Position numbers and translations under genes: made by a program. Positions 1 to 9,073 of a stretch of DNA of 64,000 nucleotides are shown one piece after another. Numbering within the stretch: position 1 is the first letter of the stretch; the number at the start of each line of letters is the position of its first letter. The notes beneath the pieces are model-generated. The model saw nothing but the letters and a program-made list of their open reading frames with translations. It was not told the DNA's origin and searched no databases. This DNA comes from Saprospiraceae bacterium (GTDB taxonomy: Bacteria; Bacteroidota; Bacteroidia; Chitinophagales; Saprospiraceae), in assembly GCA_028285545.1 (NCBI GenBank), contig JANQPA010000120.1, positions 155,351 through 219,350 on the forward strand. The letters run 5' to 3'.

Positions 1-3000
1 TGTCTTTTACCTTAATAGTAAGTTCTGAAAGGAATGAATTTCTTTTAACGGAAACAATTGTACTTATTTTTCCTCCACTTGGAGTAAATTTAATGGCGTT
101 GGATAACAAGTTGGATATGATCTCTCTCAATTTTTCTGGATCATGATCCATTATTATTTCTTCCACAGAAGATTGAAAACCTAAGTCAATGTTTTTAACC
201 TCTGCCAGAGAGTGAAAACTTTCAATAACATATTTAATTAAAACAACAACATCTTCCTGGACCATTTTTAAAGGTATCAGACCGGCTTCTAGTTTTGATA
301 ATCTAAGCATTTGATTAACAAGTTCCAGAAGATGAGACCCATTTCGACTAATCATGTCCAGGCCATTTTTAAACTTCTCCACATTTTTATTACCGGCTTT
401 TTTCAACTCATTGGCCATCCCAAGGATAATAGTCAGTGGAGTGCGAAACTCATGAGTGATGTTGGTATAAAATTTATTTTTATGATCATTTAGGTCTTTA
501 AGGCGTTCTGCCTCCCTTTGCTCTAAGGATAACTTGTTTTTTAGTGCCCACCTACGATTAAGAAATATATACACGGCAAATAAAAAGAAACCCGAGCATA
601 TGACATATATGAAAATAGCCCACCAACTAAGCCACCATGGTGGAAGAATTTTTATTTTTAAAGTGCTGATTTTCTTGCTCCACACGCCGTCATGATTGGT
701 TGCCTTAACTTTAAATGTATAATTACCTGGATCTAAACCGGCAAAATTGACTATTCTGGTGCTACCAACTTCATTCCAGTCCTTATCTACACCTTCTAGC
801 ATATAGGCAAAATGGTTGTTTTCCGGCGCAGCAAAGTGCGTAGCCGTATATTCTAAAGAAAATACATTTTGATCGTGCCTTAACACGATGTAATCAGTCA
901 TCCAAAGAGGTTTGGATGGGAGTTGACTTTCTTCATTACTCAGCAACCTTAAATTTAAAATGACAGGATTGGAAGGGTGTTCGTCCAGTTGTAGACTATC
1001 CGGGTGGAACCTTAAAAAACCTCCATTGAGTAAAGGAAAGAACATTTCTCCGTTTTTTCTTTTACTTGACATTGACTGGGCGAAATATTCAGCAGGAATT
1101 CCGTCAAAAACATCGAACCACTGAAAATTTTCAGTCTTAGGATCGAACCAAAATAAACCTATATCGCTAGGAATCCACAAGCCACCCCTATCATCCTCCA
1201 AAATGGAAAAAAGCGTTCGAAAAGGGTATCCGGTTTTGGAATAAAACCTTTTATAACTAAAGTCTTTTTTGTCAAAACGAAACAAACCCTGTCCGTTTGA
1301 AGAGATCCAGAAAACTCCATTCTTATCTTCATGCATGTGCATCACTTCCACTTGATCCAAATAAACATCAAAAGTGCCCGATTCTGGTTTATAATGGTTA
1401 AGTCCGGCCAAACTGCTTACCCAAATTTCTCCGTCTCTATCCAGCAGGGTCTCCGGATTAAGAAAGTTAGTACTAATAGAGCCTATTTCATCTTTATTAT
1501 GTTGAAAATGAATCCATTCCTTCTTTGCAGAATTAAAATGATAAAGCCCATCTCCAAATGTGTTGAACCAGAAATTTTCTTCTTCAAGCAAAGACAAAGT
1601 AAAAGGGGGCTTTAATTGGAATGGTAATGATGGATTTTCTCTAAATTTTCCAGTATTAAGGTCAAAACACTTTAAACCTCCATTAGTGGTGATGAAAAGT
1701 TCTCCTTTCTTATTTTCCCTTAATTCAGAAGAAATGAAAGAATATTCTTCAATCTTTTGCAGCTGATTATTTTCGTCAAAAGTGTAACGATTGGTTCCAT
1801 AATAATTTCCTGACCAAAGAAACCCTCTGCTGTCTATATAAACGGGCAGGCTTATAAAACTTGCTTGCTTTTTGGAAGATTTTTCTGGTGGGATGATAAT
1901 TTCAAACTTTGAGGTTGATGGTGCGTGTTTATAAATTCCTTCACTAAAGGTACCAAACCACATTACCCCCGTTTTATCAAAATATAAGTCATTGAGAATA
2001 CTCCAATCCTCAAAAAAATCCTTATTGTTATAATTAATGAATTCTTCTTTAAAAGGATCAAATTGAATCAAACCCCGCCCTGAAATTACCCAAATCGAAC
2101 CCTCTGGACTTACTTCCAATTTAATATTATTTCTACCCATGGTCCCTTGTGGTGTAAAAGGACTTAAATAAGATTGGAAGTTTCCAGTAACTGGATTTAA
2201 CTTTTGCAAACTATAAGTCTGAGAATCCCAATCTCCGGCTAAGAACCATATGTTGTCTTTGCCATCTTTTACCATGCTTTTGTATAGGTTCCTTTTATTA
2301 GGATCTAATTTTTTCGACTCTGTCAATTGTGATATAGATTCCTCTTTGGGATCAAACAGATAAAGCCCATTTTTTAGGGTTCCAAGCACCAGTGTTCCAG
2401 ATTGAGTTTCTATTAAATGATTTATTGGGATATCAATGGTTGATGGGACTATTCTTATTTGATTTGTTAGCGGGTCATAATAAGCTAATCCCTTTTCAGT
2501 GCCTAACCAAATATTTTGATTACTAGCTAAGAAAATGGTGTAGATTAAATCACTTTTAGATGTATTATCCGAACTATTAATTCCATATCGCTGAACAATA
2601 AACTCATTACGGTCTTTCTGTTTTTGAAATTTGAGTAATCCATTGTTTTCGGCTAACCAAACATTTCCAAAAGAGTCGGCAACGATGATTTCTGTAGCCA
2701 AAAAAGACCGTCGCAATAAAGAATCTCCTTTGAGGTCATTAATTGGTTGAAAATAATCTTTGTGGGGAAGATAAACATGGATACGCCCCTCACCTGACAG
2801 TGCCCAAATATTCCCCGAGGGATCTTCCATCAATTTATATATTAATTTACTTTGCAGAGAAGTGGAATCCTCTGGGTCAGGTTCAAAATGAGTGATTTTG
2901 TTTCCATCGTATCGTACCACTCCGTTAAAAGTGCCGAACCACATAAAACCAAACTGATCTTGTAAAATATCATAGATAAGATTGACTTCCCGACCCTTTC

Positions 3001-3166
3001 CAACTTGGAGGGGTTCTAATACTAAATTCTTGCTTTTTTGAGGTAGGGAATCCTCTGTTGAAGAAAAAGATTGGGAGTAAAGGTTTTGAATGTTTACCAA
3101 AAACACCAAAGGAAGAAGTAGAAAGAATTTTAGAACAGAAAAAATCTTTATACTATATAATAACAT
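1..3166 (-). CDS. Sensor histidine kinase with two-component propeller and Y_Y_Y domain (3' part beyond the window)
   Basis: An open frame reads leftward from ATG at 3166 through the window edge, giving about 1055 residues. It starts with a signal peptide (about residues 1-32), followed by many short propeller-type repeats such as DQFGFMWFGTFNGVVRYDG (about 65-775). Next come a Y_Y_Y domain (about 775-835), one membrane segment after PPWWLSWW (about 843-865), and a HisKA dimerisation box THEFRTPLT with the phospho-accepting His near residue 905. An N box (SNLLSNAIKFTPSGGK) lies just before the edge. The layout is that of Bacteroidota one-piece periplasmic sensors. Whether receiver and AraC output domains follow cannot be seen, so hybrid or plain kinase is open. 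The ligand is unknown; in related proteins it is often a glycan or other nutrient. Confidence 0.9.
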   Translation of the reverse strand, partial: MLLYSIKIFSVLKFFLLLPLVFLVNIQNLYSQSFSSTEDSLPQKSKNLVLEPLQVGKGREVNLIYDILQDQFGFMWFGTFNGVVRYDGNKITHFEPDPEDSTSLQSKLIYKLMEDPSGNIWALSGEGRIHVYLPHKDYFQPINDLKGDSLLRRSFLATEIIVADSFGNVWLAENNGLLKFQKQKDRNEFIVQRYGINSSDNTSKSDLIYTIFLASNQNIWLGTEKGLAYYDPLTNQIRIVPSTIDIPINHLIETQSGTLVLGTLKNGLYLFDPKEESISQLTESKKLDPNKRNLYKSMVKDGKDNIWFLAGDWDSQTYSLQKLNPVTGNFQSYLSPFTPQGTMGRNNIKLEVSPEGSIWVISGRGLIQFDPFKEEFINYNNKDFFEDWSILNDLYFDKTGVMWFGTFSEGIYKHAPSTSKFEIIIPPEKSSKKQASFISLPVYIDSRGFLWSGNYYGTNRYTFDENNQLQKIEEYSFISSELRENKKGELFITTNGGLKCFDLNTGKFRENPSLPFQLKPPFTLSLLEEENFWFNTFGDGLYHFNSAKKEWIHFQHNKDEIGSISTNFLNPETLLDRDGEIWVSSLAGLNHYKPESGTFDVYLDQVEVMHMHEDKNGVFWISSNGQGLFRFDKKDFSYKRFYSKTGYPFRTLFSILEDDRGGLWIPSDIGLFWFDPKTENFQWFDVFDGIPAEYFAQSMSSKRKNGEMFFPLLNGGFLRFHPDSLQLDEHPSNPVILNLRLLSNEESQLPSKPLWMTDYIVLRHDQNVFSLEYTATHFAAPENNHFAYMLEGVDKDWNEVGSTRIVNFAGLDPGNYTFKVKATNHDGVWSKKISTLKIKILPPWWLSWWAIFIYVICSGFFLFAVYIFLNRRWALKNKLSLEQREAERLKDLNDHKNKFYTNITHEFRTPLTIILGMANELKKAGNKNVEKFKNGLDMISRNGSHLLELVNQMLRLSKLEAGLIPLKMVQEDVVVLIKYVIESFHSLAEVKNIDLGFQSSVEEIIMDHDPEKLREIISNLLSNAIKFTPSGGKISTIVSVKRNSFLSELTIKVKD

Positions 3167-3520
3167 AATCCCTTGGGTTCTATTAAAAATTATAGGCTTG
3201 GTACATATTATCTATCCCTGCTTATAAACTTTGTTATGTTATTTAATGGATTTTTTCTGTGAGCGCAAGAAATTGATCTATTTCTTTTTTAAAGCCTATA
3301 ATTTAATGTTTGGTTCCATGAAATCTTTTATTGAAAAACAGTAAAAAAGTTCTTTTCATTGATGTGCAGCACATTAAAATAGATAGAGACGCGTCTAAGC
3401 TTTTCATTTTGATTTTAAAAAGACAAATTATCAGAAATAATGTATTTCGATATTTTATCTGAATGATAAATGCCCTATCTTGTATAGACCTGCCCTACTT
3501 CAACTCAAAAACAAAACCCA
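3167..3520. other. 354-bp divergent intergenic region, no gene seen
   Basis: The region separates the leftward sensor kinase from the rightward VWA protein and must hold both promoters. It is AT-rich. I see no clear TAnnTTTG box, no strong hairpin and no credible small gene; short open frames here run into the VWA gene in the wrong frame. Confidence 0.5.
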
Positions 3521-4228
3521 ATGCATCACCAACGAATTCGTATTCTTACATCATTATTGATTTTTCACTTGTTCATTTTCTCATTATCCGCCCAGGACAG
3601 TCGGATTGTTCCGAACTGTCCTATGAATGTTATTATAGCAGTGGATTTTTCAGGAAGTGAAATGGAATATCTCGACGAAATTCGAACCGTATTACTTGGG
3701 CTGACCAATCCTTTTGAGCTGGATGAAGCAAAAATGAAGATAGGCCTGATCACCTTCAATAGGGGAGCTAAGCTGGTGCTTCCATTGACAGATGATACAG
3801 AAAAGATGATTGCTACCATCAAGAAGATGAATTTAGTGCGAATGGTTTATGCTACAGATATCCATTCCGCTATAGATTTGGCCAACAAGGAGTTTCGTCG
3901 AAATTCAAAACAGGGAGTCCCCAAATACTTTATTCTGGTCTCAGATGGTGATCCACATGCTCATTCCAGAGGCTATGGCTGGCAGACTGATCTGGTTAAT
4001 ATGAAACGCCTTAAAGCTGGTGACAAAGAAAAAGAGGTAGACCCCGTTCATGTTTTTACCTTGTATACCGGTAGTATGTCACCACAGACAAGTCGGTTTG
4101 GTGAAACCGTCCGCAAAGCCTCCATTCGGCATATGGGGAAAATGGCCAGCGATATGCATTCCTTTTTCTACTTCGAAGATTATCCAATCTTATTGGAATA
4201 TCTTTTGAAGATCAGTAATTGTTTATAA
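3521..4228 (+). CDS. Secreted von Willebrand factor A domain protein
   Basis: The 235-residue product has a signal peptide ending near SLSAQ (residue 25) and then almost only a VWA domain. The metal-ion-dependent adhesion motif DxSxS is visible as DFSGS at residues 42-46. A candidate Thr lies in the YATDIHSA stretch, and the later Asp loop is LVSDGDPHAH. VWA domains bind protein partners through a divalent metal. No membrane anchor or sorting tail is visible, so the protein is probably periplasmic or released. It stands alone, divergent from the sensor kinase. The partner and pathway are unknown. Confidence 0.8.
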   Translation: MHHQRIRILTSLLIFHLFIFSLSAQDSRIVPNCPMNVIIAVDFSGSEMEYLDEIRTVLLGLTNPFELDEAKMKIGLITFNRGAKLVLPLTDDTEKMIATIKKMNLVRMVYATDIHSAIDLANKEFRRNSKQGVPKYFILVSDGDPHAHSRGYGWQTDLVNMKRLKAGDKEKEVDPVHVFTLYTGSMSPQTSRFGETVRKASIRHMGKMASDMHSFFYFEDYPILLEYLLKISNCL

Positions 4229-4286
4229 AAGTAAGGTTCAATAGTTTTATGTCACTCAAACTAAAGCAGTGAAAGTCTCAGCCTTA

Positions 4287-4342
4287 GGCAGACAAGCCTA
4301 ACAGTCAGTTCAAGTCCCTGCCTGCCTGCAGGCAAGCCTATC
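4287..4342. repeat. Short direct repeat with embedded palindrome
   Basis: GGCAGACAAGCCTAAC (4287-4302) and TGCAGGCAAGCCTATC (4327-4342) are near-identical direct repeats. The second overlaps a 12-bp palindrome TGCCTGCAGGCA (4323-4334). It lies in the gap after the VWA gene and looks like a small dispersed intergenic repeat rather than a terminator, since no T run follows. Confidence 0.5.
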
Positions 4343-4425
4343 AAAAATATGATGCTTTAATTATACGATTCTTTACTCAAGGTCAAAATCTTTGAATTTT
4401 TCCCTCCAAAGCCTTAAGATTGTAT

Positions 4426-5175
4426 ATGAACGGCTTTACAATATTGATTTGGATATGGATAGGAGTAGCAATATTGACCTTTGTTTCATTGGTTTTTACT
4501 GGTATCCGGGCACCTTATGGAAGACACAGTAATAATCGTTGGGGTAAAACCATTGACAATCACTGGGGATGGTTTTGGATGGAACTACCTGCACTCTTAA
4601 TTTTTCCTATCCTGGCCATCTTGGGGCCTAATGAAAAAACGATACTTTCCTGGCTCTTAATTTCACTTTGGTTGTTCCATTATGTTTATCGCACTTTAAT
4701 TTTTCCATTTAAAATCAAAACAAAAGGAAAAAGAATGCCTTTAGTTATTGTCTTTAGCGCATTATTCTTTAATGGAGTGAATGGCTTTATCAATGGTTAT
4801 TTTCTAGGTTTTGTAGCAGGACAAGATCCTGGGTATTTCCACTGGAATGTTGGGATCGGGCTCATCCTTTTTTTTACAGGAATGTTCATCAATCGGATTG
4901 CTGATCGAAAATTGATTGCACTAAGACAAAATCAGAAAGGCTACCAAATCCCCAGGCGTTGGTTGTTTGAATACATATCATGTCCCAATCATTTTGGGGA
5001 AATTATAGAATGGATGGGCTTTGCTCTGGTAGCCTGGAGCCTCCCTGCTTTAAGTTTTGCCATCTGGACGTTCTGTAATCTGGTTCCTCGTGCCCTCAAC
5101 CATCATAACTGGTACCATGAAAATTTTAAAGATTATCCCCAAGAAAGAAAAGCTGTTTTTCCTTACTTATGGTAA
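4426..5175 (+). CDS. Steroid 5-alpha-reductase-like membrane protein
   Basis: A polytopic membrane protein of 249 residues with about six hydrophobic segments. The C-terminal half fits the 3-oxo-5-alpha-steroid 4-dehydrogenase fold (also called DUF1295/isoprenylcysteine methyltransferase-like): FEYISCPNHFGEIIEWMGF, then RALNHHNWYHENFKDYP and a terminal FPYLW. Eukaryotic relatives reduce a steroid or enone double bond with NADPH; bacterial substrates are generally not known. A TTG at 4420 could extend the frame by two residues, but ATG at 4426 is the more natural start. The gene is monocistronic, with a repeat on either side. Confidence 0.75.
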   Translation: MNGFTILIWIWIGVAILTFVSLVFTGIRAPYGRHSNNRWGKTIDNHWGWFWMELPALLIFPILAILGPNEKTILSWLLISLWLFHYVYRTLIFPFKIKTKGKRMPLVIVFSALFFNGVNGFINGYFLGFVAGQDPGYFHWNVGIGLILFFTGMFINRIADRKLIALRQNQKGYQIPRRWLFEYISCPNHFGEIIEWMGFALVAWSLPALSFAIWTFCNLVPRALNHHNWYHENFKDYPQERKAVFPYLW

Positions 5176-5177
5176 TG

Positions 5178-5240
5178 CAGATGTGTAAATTTGCAGATGT
5201 GCAGATGTGCAGATGAGAAAATGTGCAGATGAGAAAATGT
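5178..5240. repeat. Tandem GCAGATG repeats
   Basis: Just after the reductase stop codon the motif GCAGATGTG occurs three times (5178, 5193, 5201), followed by two exact tandem copies of GCAGATGAGAAAATGT (5209-5224 and 5225-5240). There is no coding potential. It is a short, possibly variable tandem repeat between convergent genes. Confidence 0.7.
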
Positions 5241-5266
5241 GCGGATTGGTAAGTGCTCAATTTGGA

Positions 5267-5833
5267 TTAACTGAAAATTTTTTTGAGCTCCAAGTTTCCT
5301 GCCAAATCATGTGTAAGAATATCTTCTCCCCTGAAAATATGTATTGCAGAATATCCTTTATCGGAAGGCTCTAAATATTGTTCTAACTGCTTGTCTTGTA
5401 AATTAATAATCCAAACCTCAGGAATTCCAGCAGATGCATATAATGGAAGTTTTACCTTTTGATCTTTTTCCAGGCTGGTGCCAGAAACCTCAATAACCAG
5501 CAAAGTATCGTTGGGAGTAGGGTGGGAGGCTTGGTAATAATCTGCCCTGTTTAATAATACCATTAGATCAGGTTCCGGCTCCGTGTATTTGCTAATATGC
5601 AAAGGATTTTGAACGCTTAATAAATATTCTTCCTGAAGAATCTTACTAAGTAATTGGGTTAGCTTATTTACCATACCGGCATGTTGGCTCTTTGTTGGAC
5701 TCATATCTACAATTTTTCCATTAATCAATTCCACTTGCTGTCCATCAAACAAACCAACTTCCCCCATGCGATGATACTCTTCAGTTGTGAAGAGGTATAG
5801 AGGTAAAGCCGATTCTGATATTTTTGAAGTCAT
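5267..5833 (-). CDS. Uma2 family (DUF820) putative endonuclease
   Basis: The 188-residue protein has the Uma2/DUF820 signature: an N-terminal LFDGQQVELINGKIVDMSP stretch, then EPEPDLMVL, LLVIEVSGTSLEKDQKVKLPLYASAGIPEVWIIN. Acidic residues in PDL and EVS followed by a Lys-containing strand match the PD-(D/E)XK nuclease fold of the family. The biological role of the family is not established. Members are abundant and often multicopy in cyanobacteria and some Bacteroidota, and seem to move frequently. It is a single gene without a cognate partner, convergent with the reductase. Confidence 0.8.
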   Translation of the reverse strand: MTSKISESALPLYLFTTEEYHRMGEVGLFDGQQVELINGKIVDMSPTKSQHAGMVNKLTQLLSKILQEEYLLSVQNPLHISKYTEPEPDLMVLLNRADYYQASHPTPNDTLLVIEVSGTSLEKDQKVKLPLYASAGIPEVWIINLQDKQLEQYLEPSDKGYSAIHIFRGEDILTHDLAGNLELKKIFS

Positions 5834-5935
5834 TTAATTTCTCTTTAATCTCTTATTTTATCATTACAGTTAATATAGTTTAAAGTTAGGTCTAAATCAA
5901 GACAAAAAGAATAACCCTGCTTCAACATTCAAAAT

Positions 5936-6466
5936 TCAATCATTCATATAATGCATAATTTTAATTCCTTCTAAGCCCCGCAAATTTCTTCGGCCATTTA
6001 TTTTATCTTGTCGGGAGACCATCATGACCCCCTCATCTGTATTTTTTAATTTCTTACCATCGGCTTCCGTGATTATATATGCTTGGTCTCCTATTGGTGA
6101 ATTGAAAAGTTCGTTCCAGGAATAAAGGGTGGTGTATCCATCTTTGGCTGTACAAATTACATAAAATGAGCTGTAGGTTTTATTGGTTAATCCTTCGATG
6201 GCTACAGATTCAATAATATCTCTAAGTAAAATCCCTTGTACCTTTTTAAGGCTGCGATAAATTTCTCCATTGCCTTTTTTTAAATAGAGTGTATCAATTT
6301 CTTGAATTGAAAATTTTGATAAACCCTCCTTACTAAGTACATCTAATAAATCCACCGTCCCTGCAATGGCTGGTTTGTTCTTCAGACTGTCATCAAGGGG
6401 CTGACTGATTTTTGTGCAGCTGGAAAGGGAAATGATCACCAGGCAAAAGAAAAGGATATTTTTCAT
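5936..6466 (-). CDS. SUOX-like (oxidoreductase molybdopterin-binding fold) lipoprotein
   Basis: From ATG 6466 the protein begins MKNILFFCLVIISLSSC with a lipobox Cys at residue 17, so it is a predicted lipoprotein of about 176 residues. A longer frame up to 6505 would put 13 residues ahead of the signal peptide and is unlikely. The body resembles the small sulfite-oxidase-type molybdopterin-binding fold: VQGILLRDIIE, FYVICTAKDGYTTLYSWNELF, IITEADGKKL, then MVSRQDKINGRRNLRGLEGIKI. No typical cofactor Cys or catalytic set is obvious, so it may bind a ligand rather than catalyse. No partner redox gene is adjacent. Confidence 0.6.
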   Translation of the reverse strand: MKNILFFCLVIISLSSCTKISQPLDDSLKNKPAIAGTVDLLDVLSKEGLSKFSIQEIDTLYLKKGNGEIYRSLKKVQGILLRDIIESVAIEGLTNKTYSSFYVICTAKDGYTTLYSWNELFNSPIGDQAYIITEADGKKLKNTDEGVMMVSRQDKINGRRNLRGLEGIKIMHYMND

Positions 6467-6682
6467 AGGAAAAGTATAGTTGAGCAATATTCTATTACCT
6501 AACAAAGTTCGAATCTCGTAACATCTAATGCGGTAGGTATTGTGTCAAAAATGTTGGCTATTGTTTCATGAAGGATCAGGTTAATAAAAAAAGAGAGGAA
6601 TGGATATAATTGTCTTGTCCAAAATGTGCCTCAAACTCCTTAGTCGATTCTTAAAACTCGCCACTATTAATTCATAATTCAA

Positions 6683-6690
6683 TACCTTTG
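6683..6690 (+). promoter_or_regulatory. Bacteroidota -7 promoter box TACCTTTG
   Basis: An exact TAnnTTTG match lies just ahead of the next gene and overlaps a TTG that could otherwise be read as its start. This argues for a start downstream, at ATG 6724. No clear TTG/TTTG -33 element is seen 19-21 bp upstream. Confidence 0.5.
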
Positions 6691-6723
6691 CAGCTAATCA
6701 ACCAATCCTTAACATATCAGCGT

Positions 6724-8142
6724 ATGCGTCAGTTATTAGAAACCGAACAGAAGGCTTTAGAAATAAATTTAGATGACAGTATTTATGGCACCTTTGCCGA
6801 AATAGGAGCTGGGCAGGAGGTAGCTCGTTACTTTTTTCAAGTAGGAGCAGCGGCGGGTACCATAGCCAAAACCATGTCAGCCTATGATAAGGTTTATTCT
6901 GATCAAATCTATGGTCGGGAAGCTAGTGGTAGATATGTGTGTGAGTCGCGTGTCTATAAAATGCTGGATCATGAGTATGATCTGATGGAAACCCGTCTTC
7001 AAAATCAACGACCTAATGCCAATTTTTTCGTTTTTGCAGACACCATCTCGGCTATTAATTATCAAAAAACGATAAAAGGTAATGGATGGATGGGGATTCG
7101 TTTTCAGCTGAAACCAGATTCTAAGCCTAATGACCTGGTGCTTCAAGTACATATGCTGGATAATGACAATCAGGTTCAACAACAGGCTATTGGAATACTT
7201 GGAGTGAATTTGATTTATGCTGTTTATCGTTTTCATGACCAGCCTGAGGTGTTAATCCAGTCCTTGCAGGACAATTTAAGAGGGCGTGTAAAAATTGACT
7301 TGATTCGCCTCACCGGGCCTGACTTCCAGCACGTGGATAACCGTTTGCTTTCGCTTTACCTGGTGAAAAATGAGCTGACGGATGTCACCATGATCGACCC
7401 TAATGGACAAACCATTCATGCTTCTGAATTTTTATATAGAAAAAATGTGATGGTGGTCAGAGGTAGTTTTAGACCTCCTACCTTAGTAAACCAGGATATG
7501 ATTCGGTGTGGATTTCATCAATTTATTAATGATCAGGGGCTTGAACCAGAAAAATCTCACCTATTGACAGAAATAACCTTGGATAATCTAAAGGCAGAGG
7601 GAGACATTGATGAAAAAGACTTTTTAGATCGGGCAGAATTATTAAAAGAATTAGGTCAGTATCTGGTAATTTCTAATTGTGAGCAACACCAGCGCCTAAT
7701 TCGGTATTTAAGTATGTATAAAGTTCATAAACTTGGCCTTATGCTTGGGGTTCAGGTTTTATTAGAACTCATCAACGAAAAATTTTTCCAAAATCAGGAT
7801 GGGCGTCTTTTGGCTGCCTTTGGAGAACTATTTACTAGTAATGTCAAAATATATGTATACCCTGCCTTACAGGAAGGTAGTGAAGAGTTAATGACCGCAC
7901 AAAATATGCCTCTACCGGATGGAGTAAGCTTCTTGATGCAGCACTTGAAGAACAGCAAACAGATTGTAGACATTGAAGGCTTTAATCCTGATATATTGCA
8001 CATTTTCTCCAAACAGGTTCTACAAATGTTACAAGAAGGAAATAAGGAATGGGAGGATATGGTACCTAAAAAAGTATCGGATTTGATTAAAAATAAGTTC
8101 TTGTTTGGCTATCCTTGTGAGCGTATGGAATTTGAGTACTAA
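6724..8142 (+). CDS. Conserved cytoplasmic protein of unknown function
   Basis: A soluble protein of about 472 residues with no signal peptide or membrane segment. The strongly patterned N-terminal region YGTFAEIGAGQEVARYFFQ, then VGAAAGTIAKTMSAYDK, looks like a conserved family signature. I recall homologues in Bacteroidota carrying labels such as TonB-dependent receptor or nucleotide adenylyltransferase, but nothing in the sequence supports a receptor: there is no plug, barrel or export signal. The start at ATG 6724 is chosen because a promoter box covers the TTG at 6688. The 7-bp repeat array begins three bases after the stop codon. Function unknown. Confidence 0.75.
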   Translation: MRQLLETEQKALEINLDDSIYGTFAEIGAGQEVARYFFQVGAAAGTIAKTMSAYDKVYSDQIYGREASGRYVCESRVYKMLDHEYDLMETRLQNQRPNANFFVFADTISAINYQKTIKGNGWMGIRFQLKPDSKPNDLVLQVHMLDNDNQVQQQAIGILGVNLIYAVYRFHDQPEVLIQSLQDNLRGRVKIDLIRLTGPDFQHVDNRLLSLYLVKNELTDVTMIDPNGQTIHASEFLYRKNVMVVRGSFRPPTLVNQDMIRCGFHQFINDQGLEPEKSHLLTEITLDNLKAEGDIDEKDFLDRAELLKELGQYLVISNCEQHQRLIRYLSMYKVHKLGLMLGVQVLLELINEKFFQNQDGRLLAAFGELFTSNVKIYVYPALQEGSEELMTAQNMPLPDGVSFLMQHLKNSKQIVDIEGFNPDILHIFSKQVLQMLQEGNKEWEDMVPKKVSDLIKNKFLFGYPCERMEFEY

Positions 8143-8144
8143 CT

Positions 8145-8210
<66 letters not shown>

Positions 8211-8239
8211 TAGAATAATCTGTATCAAAGAAAAAACCG

Positions 8240-9067
8240 ATGAAAATCACTCAACTTATATTTTTTTTACCTGCCTTGATAATGGTTGCTTGTCAACCTC
8301 AAAATAATCAATCTCTTAAACAAGAGGAGGACCAAAAGGAAACTGTTTTAGTAAATGAAAAAGAGGCTATTGAAAAAGAACTTCAAAACAAGGCAGATAG
8401 TTTTTCTCTTGACTATATAATGGGAAAATTTGATCCGGCCAAGCATCCGGATTTTGAACGGATCGATGTCAAATATGCTTCCAGGGAGGGGCTTTATCTG
8501 CACCAAGAAACTTATGAGGCATTTAAAAAAATGCATGCAGCGGCTTTAAATAGTGGTGTCCAGTTAAAAATACTATCTGCCACACGAAATTTTTATTCTC
8601 AAAAAGGAATTTGGGAGGCCAAATGGACAGGGCAAAGAAAGGTAGAAGATGGAAAAGATGCCTCAGTTGCATTCCCTGACCCTGAGGAAAGGGCTCTTAA
8701 AATTCTGGAATATAGTTCCATGCCAAGTACTTCCCGTCATCATTGGGGAACGGATGTGGACCTAAATTCTTTAAACAATAGCTATTTCGAAAAGGAGGAA
8801 GGCTTAAAAATTTATAACTGGCTAATTGAAAATGCAGCTGGCTTTGGCTTTTGTCAACCCTATACAGAGAAAGGAACAGATCGACCTTATGGCTATAACG
8901 AAGAAAAGTGGCATTGGTCTTATTTGCCAATTGCCAGAGCCCTAACATATAAAGCAAGTAAGGAGTTGAAAGATGAAATGGTTACAGGTTTTCAGGGTAG
9001 CGAAGTAGCCACTGATATAGGTGTGGTAGAAAAATATGTATTAGGAATTAACTCAGACTGTAAATAA
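8240..9067 (+). CDS. D-alanyl-D-alanine carboxypeptidase-like lipoprotein, peptidase M15B (VanY type)
   Basis: The 275-residue protein begins with a lipoprotein signal (lipobox Cys at residue 18 in MVAC). An acidic linker is followed by a VanY-type M15 domain. Zinc-binding motifs are SRHHWGTDVDL (His and Asp ligands) and EEKWHWSYLP (catalytic Glu and His ligand). A conserved ATRNFYSQKGIW substrate-pocket region precedes them. Enzymes of this family trim peptidoglycan stem peptides in the periplasm. The gene is six bases ahead of the thioredoxin-like gene, so the two are probably co-transcribed, and the 7-bp repeat array lies in its leader. Confidence 0.85.
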   Translation: MKITQLIFFLPALIMVACQPQNNQSLKQEEDQKETVLVNEKEAIEKELQNKADSFSLDYIMGKFDPAKHPDFERIDVKYASREGLYLHQETYEAFKKMHAAALNSGVQLKILSATRNFYSQKGIWEAKWTGQRKVEDGKDASVAFPDPEERALKILEYSSMPSTSRHHWGTDVDLNSLNNSYFEKEEGLKIYNWLIENAAGFGFCQPYTEKGTDRPYGYNEEKWHWSYLPIARALTYKASKELKDEMVTGFQGSEVATDIGVVEKYVLGINSDCK

Positions 9068-9073
9068 AAAAAT

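Noticed and set aside
311..1766. Three rightward open frames of 60-94 residues opposite the sensor kinase
   Set aside because: They lie fully inside the leftward kinase frame, which has continuous domain content; no promoter or homology supports them.
5267..5833. Toxin-antitoxin or defence system around the Uma2 gene
   Set aside because: No small partner gene or other defence gene is adjacent; the neighbours are unrelated membrane and lipoprotein genes.
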